64,000 bases of DNA from Rhizobiales bacterium 62-47. GTDB lineage: Bacteria > Pseudomonadota > Alphaproteobacteria > Rhizobiales > Xanthobacteraceae. The DNA lies in contig MKVX01000023.1 in NCBI GenBank assembly GCA_001899255.1, forward strand, positions 1 through 64,000. The letters run 5' to 3'. A program made the position numbers and the translations under genes. Positions 52,199 through 61,477 of the stretch are shown piece after piece (position 1 is the stretch's first letter; every line of letters starts with the position of its first letter). The notes under the pieces were generated by a model that was not told the DNA's origin, ran no database searches, and was given only the letters and a program-made list of their open reading frames with translations.

Positions 52199-53569
52199 GT
52201 GAAGGCCGCCGACCGGAGTTCCGAGAACGTGCTGGCCTCCGTCCTGGCAGTCGCAGCCGTCGCCTTGCTGCTGATCGCGCCGGCGGCGTGGAACGGATAT
52301 CCGCTGCTCCAGTACGATACGGGCGGTTATCTCGCCCGGTGGTATGAGGGCTACCTCGTCCCGAGCCGCTCGACGGTGTACGGGCTCTATCTACATCTTG
52401 GCGAGCCCACCTTTTTCTGGCTCAACCTCGCCTTCCAGTCGGTGATCACCTTGTGGGTGATGCATCTGGTGCTGCGCGCCATGGGGTTGGCCAAGCCGCT
52501 CAAGCTCGCGGCGATCGGTCTCGTGCTGGTTCTGACCACGGCACTCCCGTGGCTGGCCAGCATGCTGATCACCGACATTTTCGCCGGCCTTGCCGTGCTC
52601 GCACTATTCCTTCTGGTTGCCCATGCCGACAAACTATCGGCGATCGAGAAAGCGCTACTGTTCGCATTTACCGCTTTCGCCGCCGCGACACATAGCGCCA
52701 CATTTGGTGTGCTGTTCGGCTTGTGCGTTGCCGGCTGGATTGTGCGCCCCTTCAGCGGCCCGCGGCTTTCGATCGCCGGCCTGCTGCAGGGTACCGCAGC
52801 GGTTGCTGTGAGCGCCGCAATGCTGCTGGCCGCTAACTATGCGCTTTCGGGTCAGGTTGCGTGGACGCCTGGCGGTCCCGGCGTTTCGTTCGGCCGCATG
52901 ATGCAGGACGGCATCGTGGCGCGTTACCTCAACGATCATTGCGATACGATCCAGTTGAAGCTCTGCCCATATCGCAACGAATTGCCGCCGACGGCCGACG
53001 ACTTCCTGTGGAGCAACGACAGCATTTTCAACAAGCTCGGCCGTTTCGAAGGCATGGATGAGGAAATGGAATTCATCGCACTGCATTCGCTGCAGGCATA
53101 CCCGCTATGGCAAGCCAAAGCCGCTCTTGCCGCCACGGCAACGCAGCTTGCGATGGTCGGCACCGGCGAAGGAACTAACGGCTGGATTCCGCATACATAC
53201 GGCATTATCGAGCGTTATCTGCCCGCGCAGGTCGCCATGATGCGCGCAGCACACCAACAGCACTGGGATATCAACTTCGCTGCGATCAATCGCATCCATA
53301 TCCCGATCGCATTGCTGTCGATGGGCCTGCTGCTCCTGATCGTCGCGCGTATCCTCTGGCGGCGGCATCTCGACGATGTCGGCCTGCTCGCCGCAACGGT
53401 ATCGCTCGCCTTGCTGGGCAATGCTTTCCTGTGCGGCGTAATTTCGGGACCGCACGACCGTTATGGCGCACGCATGGTGTGGATCGCAACGTTCGTCGTC
53501 CTGATCGCACTCGGACGCTATATGCTGGCGTCGAGATTAAGCCCGGGTCTGCACAAACCGCACGCGTAA
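52199..53569 (+). CDS. Multi-spanning membrane protein of unknown function
   Basis: This protein of about 456 residues has roughly ten membrane helices, for example VLAVAAVALLLIAPAAWNGY and ALPWLASMLITDIFAGLAVL. Between them is a large loop with VNDHCDTIQLKLCPY-like residues (LNDHCDTIQLKLCPYRNELP), suggesting a disulfide or metal site. It looks like a glycosyltransferase-type or exporter-type membrane protein, but I see no motif that decides. The GTG at 52199 is the first standard start. An in-frame ATT at 52178, preceded by GGGGAAAAGGGGAAAC, could be the real start and gives ISTQAFPVKA at the N-terminus. Confidence 0.7.
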   Translation: MKAADRSSENVLASVLAVAAVALLLIAPAAWNGYPLLQYDTGGYLARWYEGYLVPSRSTVYGLYLHLGEPTFFWLNLAFQSVITLWVMHLVLRAMGLAKPLKLAAIGLVLVLTTALPWLASMLITDIFAGLAVLALFLLVAHADKLSAIEKALLFAFTAFAAATHSATFGVLFGLCVAGWIVRPFSGPRLSIAGLLQGTAAVAVSAAMLLAANYALSGQVAWTPGGPGVSFGRMMQDGIVARYLNDHCDTIQLKLCPYRNELPPTADDFLWSNDSIFNKLGRFEGMDEEMEFIALHSLQAYPLWQAKAALAATATQLAMVGTGEGTNGWIPHTYGIIERYLPAQVAMMRAAHQQHWDINFAAINRIHIPIALLSMGLLLLIVARILWRRHLDDVGLLAATVSLALLGNAFLCGVISGPHDRYGARMVWIATFVVLIALGRYMLASRLSPGLHKPHA

Positions 53570-53591
53570 GCGGGCTCCACCATGCCGCGCA

Positions 53592-54344
53592 TCACGGCCG
53601 CCGCGCCAAGAAGTCCAGAACTCCGGCCTTGTAAACTCGGTCGCCGACTGCGCGCATGTGATCGCGGCCGGGAATATCCAGCACTTCCGAACCTGCTATG
53701 ATCTCTCCCAGCGCTGCCGCCGACCCTGCGATCTCATCGGTTGTCCCGACAGCAATCAATGCCGGCACCGTGATGCTCGCCGCCTCGTCGCGCGTCATCA
53801 GGCGCCTTGAGCCGCGCAGACATGCAGCCAAGGCACGCCGATCCGATCGCGTCTGATCGGCGAAGGCGCGGAATGTCCGCCCCACCGGATCAGTGACGTC
53901 ATCCAGTGAATCGGCTTCCAGCGCCGTCGCAACATTCTCCCCGGGGCCGCCGCCGACCACCATGCCGATGCCAAGCCCGCCAAAAATCGCCGAGCGGATG
54001 CGTTGCGGTTGGCTTTGCGCCAGATAGCCCGTGATCCGCGAGCCAAGCGAATAGCCCATCATGTCGGCACGATCGATCTGGAGATGATCCAACAAGGCGC
54101 GAACGTCGCTTGCCATGATGCCGATATGATAATCCTCCGGATCGTAAAGCTTGGAGGAATCGCCGTGACCGCGATTGTCGAGCGCAATGACGCGCCGCCC
54201 GTGCTTCTTCAGCTCCGACACCCAGGTGGGATAGACCCAATTGACATTCTTGCTCGACGCAAAACCGTGCACGAGGACGATCGGTTCGCCTTCGCCTTCA
54301 TCGAGATAAGCAATTTCAACGGCGCCGTTTTTGAAGCTCGGCAT
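53592..54344 (-). CDS. Alpha/beta hydrolase
   Basis: This 250-residue protein has a classic alpha/beta-hydrolase layout: the oxyanion HG in PIVLVHGFASSK, the nucleophile in MMGYSLGSRITGYL (Ser of GYSLG), an acid in VGTTDEIAG and the histidine in IPGRDHMRAVGDRV. Its DNRGHGDSSKLYD stretch is common to esterases and C-C hydrolases. No signal peptide. The substrate is unknown. It overlaps nothing and stands 22 bases from the convergent membrane-protein stop. Confidence 0.9.
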   Translation of the reverse strand: MPSFKNGAVEIAYLDEGEGEPIVLVHGFASSKNVNWVYPTWVSELKKHGRRVIALDNRGHGDSSKLYDPEDYHIGIMASDVRALLDHLQIDRADMMGYSLGSRITGYLAQSQPQRIRSAIFGGLGIGMVVGGGPGENVATALEADSLDDVTDPVGRTFRAFADQTRSDRRALAACLRGSRRLMTRDEAASITVPALIAVGTTDEIAGSAAALGEIIAGSEVLDIPGRDHMRAVGDRVYKAGVLDFLARRP

Positions 54345-54433
54345 TTATCGTCCCATATTTTGCGAGGTGATTCAGTGATTGGCTGGACTGCGACGTCGTC
54401 TTAACGCTGGACGACACCCTTCGCCAGCCTTTG

Positions 54434-55576
54434 TCAGGCACCCTGCCCCAACGCTGACGCAGAGGCGGGTTGCAGGGGCTGTCGCCGCCTCTTGCGGCGC
54501 GCGATCCAAGCCGATGTCAGACGCTCGGTGGTCGCCTTGATCGAAACGAGAAATCCGGCGAGCGTCAGCAGTGCACCGAACAGCCACAGCGCCAAATCGA
54601 ACACTCCAGCGGTCAGTAGCAAAGCTCCGCGTCCAAGCAGCTTGATGATTGCCCGGGTCTGGCTGCCCTTGGATTCAGCGAGACGCGCGGCGCGCGCAAC
54701 GTCCTTCGGGCCTTCGGCAATCTTCAATACGTCGAACGCTCCTCGTGTCCCGGCCTTGTCGCCTATACGTCCGACATCCTTGGCCAACCGCACAAACGCA
54801 CCGGCCTTCTCCACACGAAACGCGGCCTTGATTGCAGTTGCGGTCTGTCCGGGACGCACCAACGATGCGTTGGCAACCGCGTGCTGCAACACGGGCGTAT
54901 CGACGACCTCGCGTGCCGAGCGCCCAGCCCAGCGCGACAGCCCCTCACCCAATCTCCCGACTTTTCGGGCATCCTTGACCAGCGTAAGCCCGGCGCGGAC
55001 CGGCGTTGCGCCACCCACCGACACGTAGGTCGCCGCCGTCACGACAAGACCGGCAGCAGCCAGCCCCAGGATCATATGGTCTGCATCTTCGCCCGTTGCC
55101 AGGCGCTTGCTCTCGCGCACGACATCGCGAATGTCGCCGAATACGAACAAATCGCCAGCCACTGTTCCCGACAGGCTGGCAGCGTCTTCGCCCGCGCCAG
55201 TCACCAGTCCGATTGCGAAACGTTTAGCCAAATTTGCAGCGGAACCCTCTTCCGCCACTGCGGTCGCAACCTCGGTCAGGAGTTCATCTGGCAGCGCCAT
55301 ACCGCGCGACGTGGCAAGTTCGACAAAACTGTTGGCCAGATCGGCATCGCCCGACGCAAGCGCTGCCTTGATCTGCGGCGTAATGCCGTCGCGCCCGTTC
55401 CGCAAAACAGAATTAAGCTGGACATCGGATAAACTGACCGGATCGTTCGCGGCGACAAAGACGTTGGTAGCATGACGGACCTGCGGCCAAATCACGGTGC
55501 CAACCGCGGCACATGCCACGGCCCCTGCCAATGATAAGCCAATCCGCAATAACACCATCGAAAACTCTGTTGTCAT
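54434..55576 (-). CDS. Membrane protein with helical periplasmic or cytoplasmic domain
   Basis: This protein of about 380 residues has membrane segments at the N-terminus (LLRIGLSLAGAVACAAVGTV), in the middle (MILGLAAAGLVVTAATYVSV) and near the C-terminus (LWLFGALLTLAGFLVSI). Between them is a long Ala-rich helical stretch. It ends in a basic tail (RRKRRRQPL). Family not recognised. An in-frame ATG at 55558 is a second possible start; neither has a strong ribosome-binding site. Confidence 0.65.
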   Translation of the reverse strand: MTTEFSMVLLRIGLSLAGAVACAAVGTVIWPQVRHATNVFVAANDPVSLSDVQLNSVLRNGRDGITPQIKAALASGDADLANSFVELATSRGMALPDELLTEVATAVAEEGSAANLAKRFAIGLVTGAGEDAASLSGTVAGDLFVFGDIRDVVRESKRLATGEDADHMILGLAAAGLVVTAATYVSVGGATPVRAGLTLVKDARKVGRLGEGLSRWAGRSAREVVDTPVLQHAVANASLVRPGQTATAIKAAFRVEKAGAFVRLAKDVGRIGDKAGTRGAFDVLKIAEGPKDVARAARLAESKGSQTRAIIKLLGRGALLLTAGVFDLALWLFGALLTLAGFLVSIKATTERLTSAWIARRKRRRQPLQPASASALGQGA

Positions 55577-55795
55577 CCGACTACGAGGCCGACTGCGTCA
55601 TATTTAAGACACCACTGGCCCGACGAAAGGAGGGCTTCTCCCAGACGACAGGATTGTGTCGAATTTACACTGCAAATCGCTATATCAGCGGTCTAGGAAT
55701 CAACAACAACGGCCATTATGGTGCGCTCCGCTCCGAAAGCGCCGGGCCGGATTGACCGGCTTCCCCAGCCGGTTTGACTAAAGGTGAAGAAGAAT

Positions 55796-56041
55796 ATGTC
55801 CGATCACGTTGTTCCGCATTTTCACAATGACGCCGGCGTGGCGGTCATCGAGATCGGCTCGCGCGAATTCATGTGCGTCGGCTCCAACCCGCCGTTCGAT
55901 CACCCACATGTGTTTCTCGACCTCGGCAACGACACCGAGATTATCTGCCCTTATTGCTCGACGTTGTATCGCTACGCCGCCGACCTCGCGCCCGGCGCGG
56001 CTCGGCCGCCGGAATGCGTGGTGACCGACAAGGTCGCCTGA
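55796..56041 (+). CDS. Small CHCC-type zinc-finger protein
   Basis: This 81-residue protein ends in a zf-CHCC-like motif: the Cys in EIGSREFMCVGSNPPFDHPH, then a His, and CPYCSTLYRY supplying the CxxC. Proteins with this fold include the mitochondrial complex I subunit NDUFS6. The gene is separated by 7 bases from the FAD monooxygenase on the same strand, so co-expression is likely. The start at 55796 follows AAGGTGAAG and is preferred to a GTG at 55784. Confidence 0.85.
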   Translation: MSDHVVPHFHNDAGVAVIEIGSREFMCVGSNPPFDHPHVFLDLGNDTEIICPYCSTLYRYAADLAPGAARPPECVVTDKVA

Positions 56042-56048
56042 TCCGGCC

Positions 56049-57233
56049 GTGGCCACGGCGCCTCCCACGATTGTTATTGCGGGCGCCGGGATCGGGGGAC
56101 TGACCGCCTCGCTGGCATTGGCCGCGAAGGGATTCCGCGTCGTCGTCCTTGAAAAAGCGGAGCGCCTCGAGGAAGCCGGCGCTGGGCTGCAACTGTCGCC
56201 CAACGCCAGCCGTGTCCTCATCGGCCTCGGCCTGAAAGCGCGCCTCGCGGCATGCGCGATTGCCCCCGACGCCGTCAGCATCATGAGCGGACCGCGCGGC
56301 ACCGAACTATCGAAACTACCGCTGGACGCGGCGCAGACGGATGCGCCGTACTGGGTGATCCATCGCGCGGATTTGCAGGCAGCTCTGGCGGCGCAAGTCA
56401 GCGACAATCCCGCGATCGAGTTGCGGCTCGGTTGCCCGTTCGAAACAGCCACGCAACATCCCGAGGGCGTTCTCGTGCGGAGCGGTGGTGGTGCGTCATT
56501 CCGACAGGATTTGGCCAAGGCGCTCATTGGTGCCGATGGCATCTGGTCCAGCGTACGAGATCAAATTGCTCCCGACATCAAGCCTGCTTTCAGCGGGCTG
56601 ATCGCGTGGCGCGGAACGGTCGATGCCGCCAATCTGGCCCGCGAATCCGTGCCGCGCCGCGTTCAACTCTGGATGGGATCGAATGCGCATCTGGTGATCT
56701 ATCCGATGTCCAGCGGCAAGCAGGTCAATGTCGTTGCGATCACGTCGGGCCAATGGCGCGAGCCCGGCTGGAGCATACCGGCCGACGCTTCCGATGTGCA
56801 GGCGCAATTCGCAGCACCGCACTGGTGCGAGGCGGCGCGCGCGCTGGTGAGCGCTGTGACGCAATGGCGCAAATGGGCGCTGTTCACCCTGCCCGAGCAC
56901 GATCGATGGACAAGCGGATCCACGGCACTGCTGGGCGATGCCGCGCACGCCATGCTGCCGTTCGCGGCGCAAGGTGCCGGTATGGCGATCGAAGACGCAG
57001 CCGTCCTTGCATCCTGCCTCGCGCAAAATCCCGACAATGTCCTCGACGCGCTGCGACATTATGCCAACCTGCGTCGGCCGCGCGTCAACCGGGTAGTACG
57101 CACGGCGCGGCAGAATGGCCGCATCTATCATCTCGGCGGCCCACTCGCGGTCGCACGCGACCTTGCCATGCAGGCGCTCGGGGGGCGACGGCTGCTAGCG
57201 CGCCAGGACTGGATCTATAATTGGCGCAATTAA
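56049..57233 (+). CDS. FAD-dependent monooxygenase (salicylate-hydroxylase-like)
   Basis: This 394-residue flavoprotein has the FAD Rossmann motif GAGIGGLTASLALAAKGFRV and the second FAD motif GDAAHAMLPFAAQGAGMAIE. The middle GADGIWSSVRDQI is the DG motif that contacts NADPH. The type is aromatic ring hydroxylase, most like salicylate 1-monooxygenase or UbiH-like enzymes. It starts with GTG at 56049. It may belong with the downstream catabolic cluster but is separated from it by convergent genes; the substrate is unknown. Confidence 0.92.
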   Translation: MATAPPTIVIAGAGIGGLTASLALAAKGFRVVVLEKAERLEEAGAGLQLSPNASRVLIGLGLKARLAACAIAPDAVSIMSGPRGTELSKLPLDAAQTDAPYWVIHRADLQAALAAQVSDNPAIELRLGCPFETATQHPEGVLVRSGGGASFRQDLAKALIGADGIWSSVRDQIAPDIKPAFSGLIAWRGTVDAANLARESVPRRVQLWMGSNAHLVIYPMSSGKQVNVVAITSGQWREPGWSIPADASDVQAQFAAPHWCEAARALVSAVTQWRKWALFTLPEHDRWTSGSTALLGDAAHAMLPFAAQGAGMAIEDAAVLASCLAQNPDNVLDALRHYANLRRPRVNRVVRTARQNGRIYHLGGPLAVARDLAMQALGGRRLLARQDWIYNWRN

Positions 57234-57250
57234 GCCGCGGTCGAACACCG

Positions 57251-57661
57251 CTATCGCGCGGTACGAGCGGCCGGCTTAGGCGCCGCCGGTGTGGCAGGCG
57301 GTGGAGTTGGCGAAGCCACGCACTTGCCCCGCTCCCATGCTTCGTTCACCAGCTTCAATGACGCGCGCGCGTTGATGTAATCGTTGCGATAGACCGCTTC
57401 GCCGACCACCGATCCGGCTACGCCGGTGTTGGCCTTGTCGATCAGCCGCTGCAATTGATCGCTTCGCGTCTCGAGCGCCTTGCGTTCCGTTTCCAACTGC
57501 TTGCAATCGTACAATTCGTATTTTGACGGATCGACGAAGGCGCCCGATACCGCGCTGTCGCCGATCCCGGCGCACCCCGCCAGCCAAACGCTAGCGATCA
57601 ATGGGAGTGCGTAACGCAAAACGCGCTTGCAAGCTTCAAGCCTGGAATTTCGACTCTTCAT
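57251..57661 (-). CDS. Small lipoprotein
   Basis: This 136-residue protein has a lipobox: LRYALPLIASVWLAGCAGIG, with lipidated Cys of LAGC. The mature part is a helical coiled-coil-like segment (LETERKALETRSDQLQRLID) and a Pro/Ala-rich tail. GAGACGG precedes the ATG at 57661. It would be anchored in the outer membrane. Function unknown. Confidence 0.8.
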   Translation of the reverse strand: MKSRNSRLEACKRVLRYALPLIASVWLAGCAGIGDSAVSGAFVDPSKYELYDCKQLETERKALETRSDQLQRLIDKANTGVAGSVVGEAVYRNDYINARASLKLVNEAWERGKCVASPTPPPATPAAPKPAARTAR

Positions 57662-57825
57662 CCGTCTCGTTTTCCGACCGTGCTGTGGCTGCATCATGCA
57701 CCCGCACATGACCGCAATGAGGCCCGTGTGGCAACGGGCGGAACAGTCGTTCCGCCCGGCCCGTCCTCATAATCGAAACAGATATGGTTTGCCAGCGGTT
57801 CGAGGCGCTCGCCAGCCGCAACCGT

Positions 57826-58599
57826 TCACCGCTCTGCAAACGCCTTCTCGACGACAAAATGTCCGGCCTCGCCGTGATTGCCTTCGATGAAGCCGCGATC
57901 CAGCAACAGATCTCGGGTATCGTGCAGCAGCGCCGGGCTGCCGCAGATCATCACGCGATCCTTCTCGGCATCGAGATCGGCCAGGTTGACGTCGCGGAAC
58001 AGTTTGCCCGACTTCATCAGGTCGGTGATGCGGCCGCGATTGCGGAACGGATCGCGCGTCACGGTCGGGTAGTAGATCAACTGGTTGCGGATATATTCGC
58101 CGAGGAAGTCATGCTTCGGCAGCGTTTCGGTGATCATCTCGCCGTAGGCCAGTTCGGCAACGCGGCGGCAGCCGTGCAGCAGCACCACTTTCTCGAAGCG
58201 CTCGTAAGTTTCCTGATCCTTGATGACGCTCAAGAACGGCGCGAGACCAGTCCCTGTACCGACCAGATAGAGATTTCGACCGTCGAGCAGATTGTCGATC
58301 ACCAGCGTTCCGGTCGCCTTGCGGCTGACGATGATCTGATCGCCTTCCTTCAGGTGCTGCAGCCGCGAGGTGAGCGGGCCGTCCGGCACCTTGATCGAGA
58401 AGAACTCCAGGTTCTCTTCATAATTCGCACTGGCGACGCTGTAGGCGCGCAGCAGCGGCTTCTCGCCAACCTTGAGGCCGATCATGGTGAATTCGCCATT
58501 GCGGAAGCGGAACGATGGATCGCGCGTCGTCGTGAAGCTGAACAGGTTGTCGGTCCAGTGGTGAACGCTGAGAACGCTTTCGTGATTGAAGTTGCTCAT
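57826..58599 (-). CDS. fpr: Ferredoxin--NADP(+) reductase
   Basis: This 257-residue flavoprotein transfers electrons between NADPH and ferredoxin or flavodoxin. The FAD domain has LLRAYSVASANYEENLEFFS and the NADP domain VGTGTGLAPFLSVIKD and MICGSPALLHDTRDLLLDRG. The C-terminal residues HFVVEKAFAER are the bacterial-type short tail. It is divergent from the enamidase-like gene across an 18-bp palindrome, so it may be part of the same regulon and could feed an oxygenase or a hydroxylase in the degradation path. It is also a common stand-alone housekeeping gene. Confidence 0.95.
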   Translation of the reverse strand: MSNFNHESVLSVHHWTDNLFSFTTTRDPSFRFRNGEFTMIGLKVGEKPLLRAYSVASANYEENLEFFSIKVPDGPLTSRLQHLKEGDQIIVSRKATGTLVIDNLLDGRNLYLVGTGTGLAPFLSVIKDQETYERFEKVVLLHGCRRVAELAYGEMITETLPKHDFLGEYIRNQLIYYPTVTRDPFRNRGRITDLMKSGKLFRDVNLADLDAEKDRVMICGSPALLHDTRDLLLDRGFIEGNHGEAGHFVVEKAFAER

Positions 58600-58685
58600 T
58601 GTTGCTTGTTCCAGGTCAACATCAAGGCGGCAACTTCAGGAAATTCAGGGTCGGCTGCGCGACGGACCGGTTGCCTCGGTGAATA

Positions 58686-58703
58686 TCATTAGTGTACTAA
58701 TGA
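58686..58703. promoter_or_regulatory. 18-bp palindrome, candidate MarR operator
   Basis: TCATTAGT-GT-ACTAATGA (58686-58703) is a perfect 8-bp inverted repeat with a 2-base centre, flanked by ATA-type bases on both sides. It lies about 85 bases from either divergent start. The size and AT-rich form fit MarR-family operators, and a marR gene belongs to the cluster. Confidence 0.65.
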
Positions 58704-58786
58704 ATATGACGACTTGATCGAAGTGTCAAGCCGGGCGCAAACTGACCAAGCTGCCGCGTAAGGCACTGGAATAAAGGGAAGAAACC

Positions 58787-59983
58787 ATGGCGCACGACGA
58801 GCCTCAATCCGCCGGTCCGAGCAAGCTGGTGATCCGCAATATCGGCCTGATCCTGAGCGGCGACCTCAACAAGCCGATCCTGGATGCCGACACCATCGTT
58901 GCCGAAAACGGCAAGATCACCGCCATCGGCCGCGCCAAGGACGTCGATCAGGAAGGTGCCACCACTATCATCGACGCGAACGGTACGACGGTGACGCCGG
59001 GGCTCATCGACAGCCATGTCCACCCTGTGGCGGGCGACTGGACGCCGCGGCAGAACCAGACCAACTGGATCGACAGCTATCTGCATGGCGGCGTGACGAC
59101 GATGATCTCGGCGGGCGAAGTGCATATGCCCGGCCGCCCGAAGGACGTCGTCGGACTCAAGGCGATGGCGGTGTTCGCGCAGCGCGCGTTCTGGACGCTA
59201 CGCCCCGGCGGCGTGAAAGTGCATGCCGGCGCACCGGTGATCGAAAATGAAATGGTCGAGGAGGATTTCAAGGAACTGGCGGCAGCAGGCGTCAAGCTGC
59301 TCGGCGAAGTCGGTCTCGGCGGCGTCAAGGATGGCCCCACCGCACGCAAGATGGTGGGCTGGGCCCGCAAATACGGCATCCAGAGCACGATCCACACCGG
59401 CGGCCCATCGATCCCCGGCTCGGGATTGATCGACAAGGACGTCGTGCTCGAAGCCGACACCGATGTTGTTGGCCACATCAACGGCGGTCACACCGCGCTG
59501 CCCGACGGACAGATCCGCTGTATCTGCGAGGGCTGCAAGCGTGGCCTCGAACTGGTGCACAACGGCAATGAACGCTCCGCGCTCTATACGCTACGCATTG
59601 CACGGGAGATGGGCGACCTTAACCGCGTCATCCTTGGCACTGACGCGCCAGCCGGCTCCGGCGTGCAGCCGCTCGGCATCCTGCGCATGGTCTCGATGCT
59701 GTCATCGCTTGGCGACGTCCCCGCCGAATTGGCGTTCTGCTTCGCCACCGGCAACACGGCACGCATGCGCGCGCTCGATTGCGGCCTGATCGAGGTCGGC
59801 CGCTCGGCGGACTTTGTCATCATGGACAAGGCGCAGCATTCCCCGGGCAAGACGATCCTCGAGAGCGTGCAGCTTGGCGATCTGCCCGGCATCGGCATGA
59901 CGATCATCGATGGCATCGTACGAACACAGCGCAGCCGCAACACGCCGCCAGCCGGCAAAGTGCCGCTGATCGTGCAAAGCTAG
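58787..59983 (+). CDS. Amidohydrolase, enamidase-like
   Basis: This 398-residue metal-dependent hydrolase has the HxH motif in GLIDSHVHPVAGDW and a segment YLHGGVTTMISAGEVHMPGR that closely resembles enamidase of nicotinate fermentation. Further shared segments are VKLLGEVGLGGVKDG, with a likely bridging Glu, STIHTGGPSIPGSG, VVGHINGGHTALPDG, and VILGTDAPAGSGVQPLGILR with the catalytic Asp. Enamidase opens the partially reduced N-heteroaromatic ring by hydrolysing a cyclic enamide. The similarity is from memory of the family and the exact substrate here is not known. It is preceded by the palindrome and followed by a binding-protein gene 161 bases on. Confidence 0.85.
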   Translation: MAHDEPQSAGPSKLVIRNIGLILSGDLNKPILDADTIVAENGKITAIGRAKDVDQEGATTIIDANGTTVTPGLIDSHVHPVAGDWTPRQNQTNWIDSYLHGGVTTMISAGEVHMPGRPKDVVGLKAMAVFAQRAFWTLRPGGVKVHAGAPVIENEMVEEDFKELAAAGVKLLGEVGLGGVKDGPTARKMVGWARKYGIQSTIHTGGPSIPGSGLIDKDVVLEADTDVVGHINGGHTALPDGQIRCICEGCKRGLELVHNGNERSALYTLRIAREMGDLNRVILGTDAPAGSGVQPLGILRMVSMLSSLGDVPAELAFCFATGNTARMRALDCGLIEVGRSADFVIMDKAQHSPGKTILESVQLGDLPGIGMTIIDGIVRTQRSRNTPPAGKVPLIVQS

Positions 59984-60144
59984 GCATTTCGAAAACGCTC
60001 CGGGTAATCCCTCCTCTGCGCCGATTGCACTGCACCCATTCGCCAGTGCCGTAGGCGCAGAGTTTCATTGCTTCGGATCGGAGCATGTGTTGAGCTTGTC
60101 ACAAGCCGCCAGATAAGGCGGTTCAGAACAGGGAGACATGCTCA

Positions 60145-61404
60145 ATGACAAACCCAGTCCTCAACAATGCGGCCGGCATTCAAGCCCGATCGCTACTCGT
60201 CGCCGGGGCCCTTGTTGCAGGGTTAAGTGCACCGGCCCTCGCGCAATCCAACGATCCGATCAAGATTGGCGTCATCGCCGAAGTCCAATCGATTGCCGGC
60301 GCCGCAACGCCGGGCGGCGCGCAGATCGCAGCCGATGAAATCAACGCGAAGGGTGGAATCAACGGCCGCAAGATCGAAATCGTCACCTACGACAACAAGA
60401 GTTCATCGGCCGATTCCGTGCGGGCTTTCCAGCGCGCCGTGTCCGAGGACAAAGTCAGCGCGGTGATCGCCAGCTACATCAGCGAAGTGGTGCTGGCGCT
60501 TGAGCCATGGGCGGCGCGGCTGAAGATGCCGCTGATCACGCCCGGCGCGGCCAGCAACGAAATCACGCGCCCGATCCATGACGACTACGACAAGAACAAA
60601 TACACCTTCCACGGCTACCTGACCTCGGCGGCGCAGGCACAGGCCGTCTGCGACGCCGCCAAGGAATTGCTGGTCGACGGCATGAAGATGAAGACCGCCG
60701 CGATCATGAGCGAGGATGCCGCGTGGACCAAGCCGCTCGACGTCGGCTACGAGGAGTGCCTGCCGAAAGTCGGCCTCAAGGTCACCGATCACATCCGCTT
60801 CTCGCCGGACACCACCGATTTCACACCGATCTTCAACAAGATCGAAGCCCAGAAGCCGGATGTCATCATCACCGGCATCTCGCATGTCGGCGTGCAGCCG
60901 ACAGTGCAGTGGAAGAACCAGCAGGTGCCGATCCCGATGTTCGGCATCAGTGCTCAGGCGTTGAGCCCGACATTCTGGGCCGACACAAACGGCGCGGCCG
61001 AAGGTATCCCCTCGCTGGCCGTGGCGACCGAGAATGTCGCGGTGACGCCGAAGACGAAGCCGTTTGCCGAAGCCTTCAAGAAGAAATTCGGCAAGTCGCC
61101 GGCCTATACCGGCTATACCGCCTATGACGAGGTCTACATCATCACCGACGCCATCAAGCGCGCGGGCTCGACCGATCCCGACAAGATGGTCGCGGAAATG
61201 GAGAAGACCGACTTCGAGGGCACTATCGGCCGCGTGAAATTCTACGGCCGTACCGACAAGTTCACGCACGGCCTGGTCTACGGCGCCGATGCGGTCAACG
61301 GTTTGGTGTTCCAATGGCAGAACGGCAAGCAGGTGACGGTGTGGCCGAAGAAGATCGCCGACGGCACGGTGAAATATCCGGCCTTCGCCAAAGCCTCCAA
61401 CTGA
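60145..61404 (+). CDS. Branched-chain-type ABC substrate-binding protein
   Basis: This 419-residue periplasmic binding protein has a signal peptide (LLVAGALVAGLSAPALAQ) followed by the LivJ/LivK-like fold: IKIGVIAEVQSIAGAATPGG, then QIAADEINAKGGINGRKIEI, then VTYDNKSSSADSVRAFQRAV. It belongs to the receptor family whose members bind amino acids, amides, urea or aromatic acids. The matching permease and ATPases are encoded on the opposite strand just beyond. The ATG at 60145 sits 8 bases after AGGGAGA. A terminator follows. Confidence 0.93.
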   Translation: MTNPVLNNAAGIQARSLLVAGALVAGLSAPALAQSNDPIKIGVIAEVQSIAGAATPGGAQIAADEINAKGGINGRKIEIVTYDNKSSSADSVRAFQRAVSEDKVSAVIASYISEVVLALEPWAARLKMPLITPGAASNEITRPIHDDYDKNKYTFHGYLTSAAQAQAVCDAAKELLVDGMKMKTAAIMSEDAAWTKPLDVGYEECLPKVGLKVTDHIRFSPDTTDFTPIFNKIEAQKPDVIITGISHVGVQPTVQWKNQQVPIPMFGISAQALSPTFWADTNGAAEGIPSLAVATENVAVTPKTKPFAEAFKKKFGKSPAYTGYTAYDEVYIITDAIKRAGSTDPDKMVAEMEKTDFEGTIGRVKFYGRTDKFTHGLVYGADAVNGLVFQWQNGKQVTVWPKKIADGTVKYPAFAKASN

Positions 61405-61423
61405 TCGAGTGACTATCCAATGC

Positions 61424-61451
61424 AACGGCCGGCATTCACTTGCCGGCCGTT
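61424..61451. terminator. Terminator hairpin between convergent genes
   Basis: AACGGCCGGC (61424-61433) pairs with GCCGGCCGTT (61442-61451) across an 8-base loop and is followed by TTGCATTCTG. It can end both the binding-protein gene and the convergent marR. Confidence 0.8.
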
Positions 61452-61477
61452 TTGCATTCTGGAAACGCAGTCGCGCG

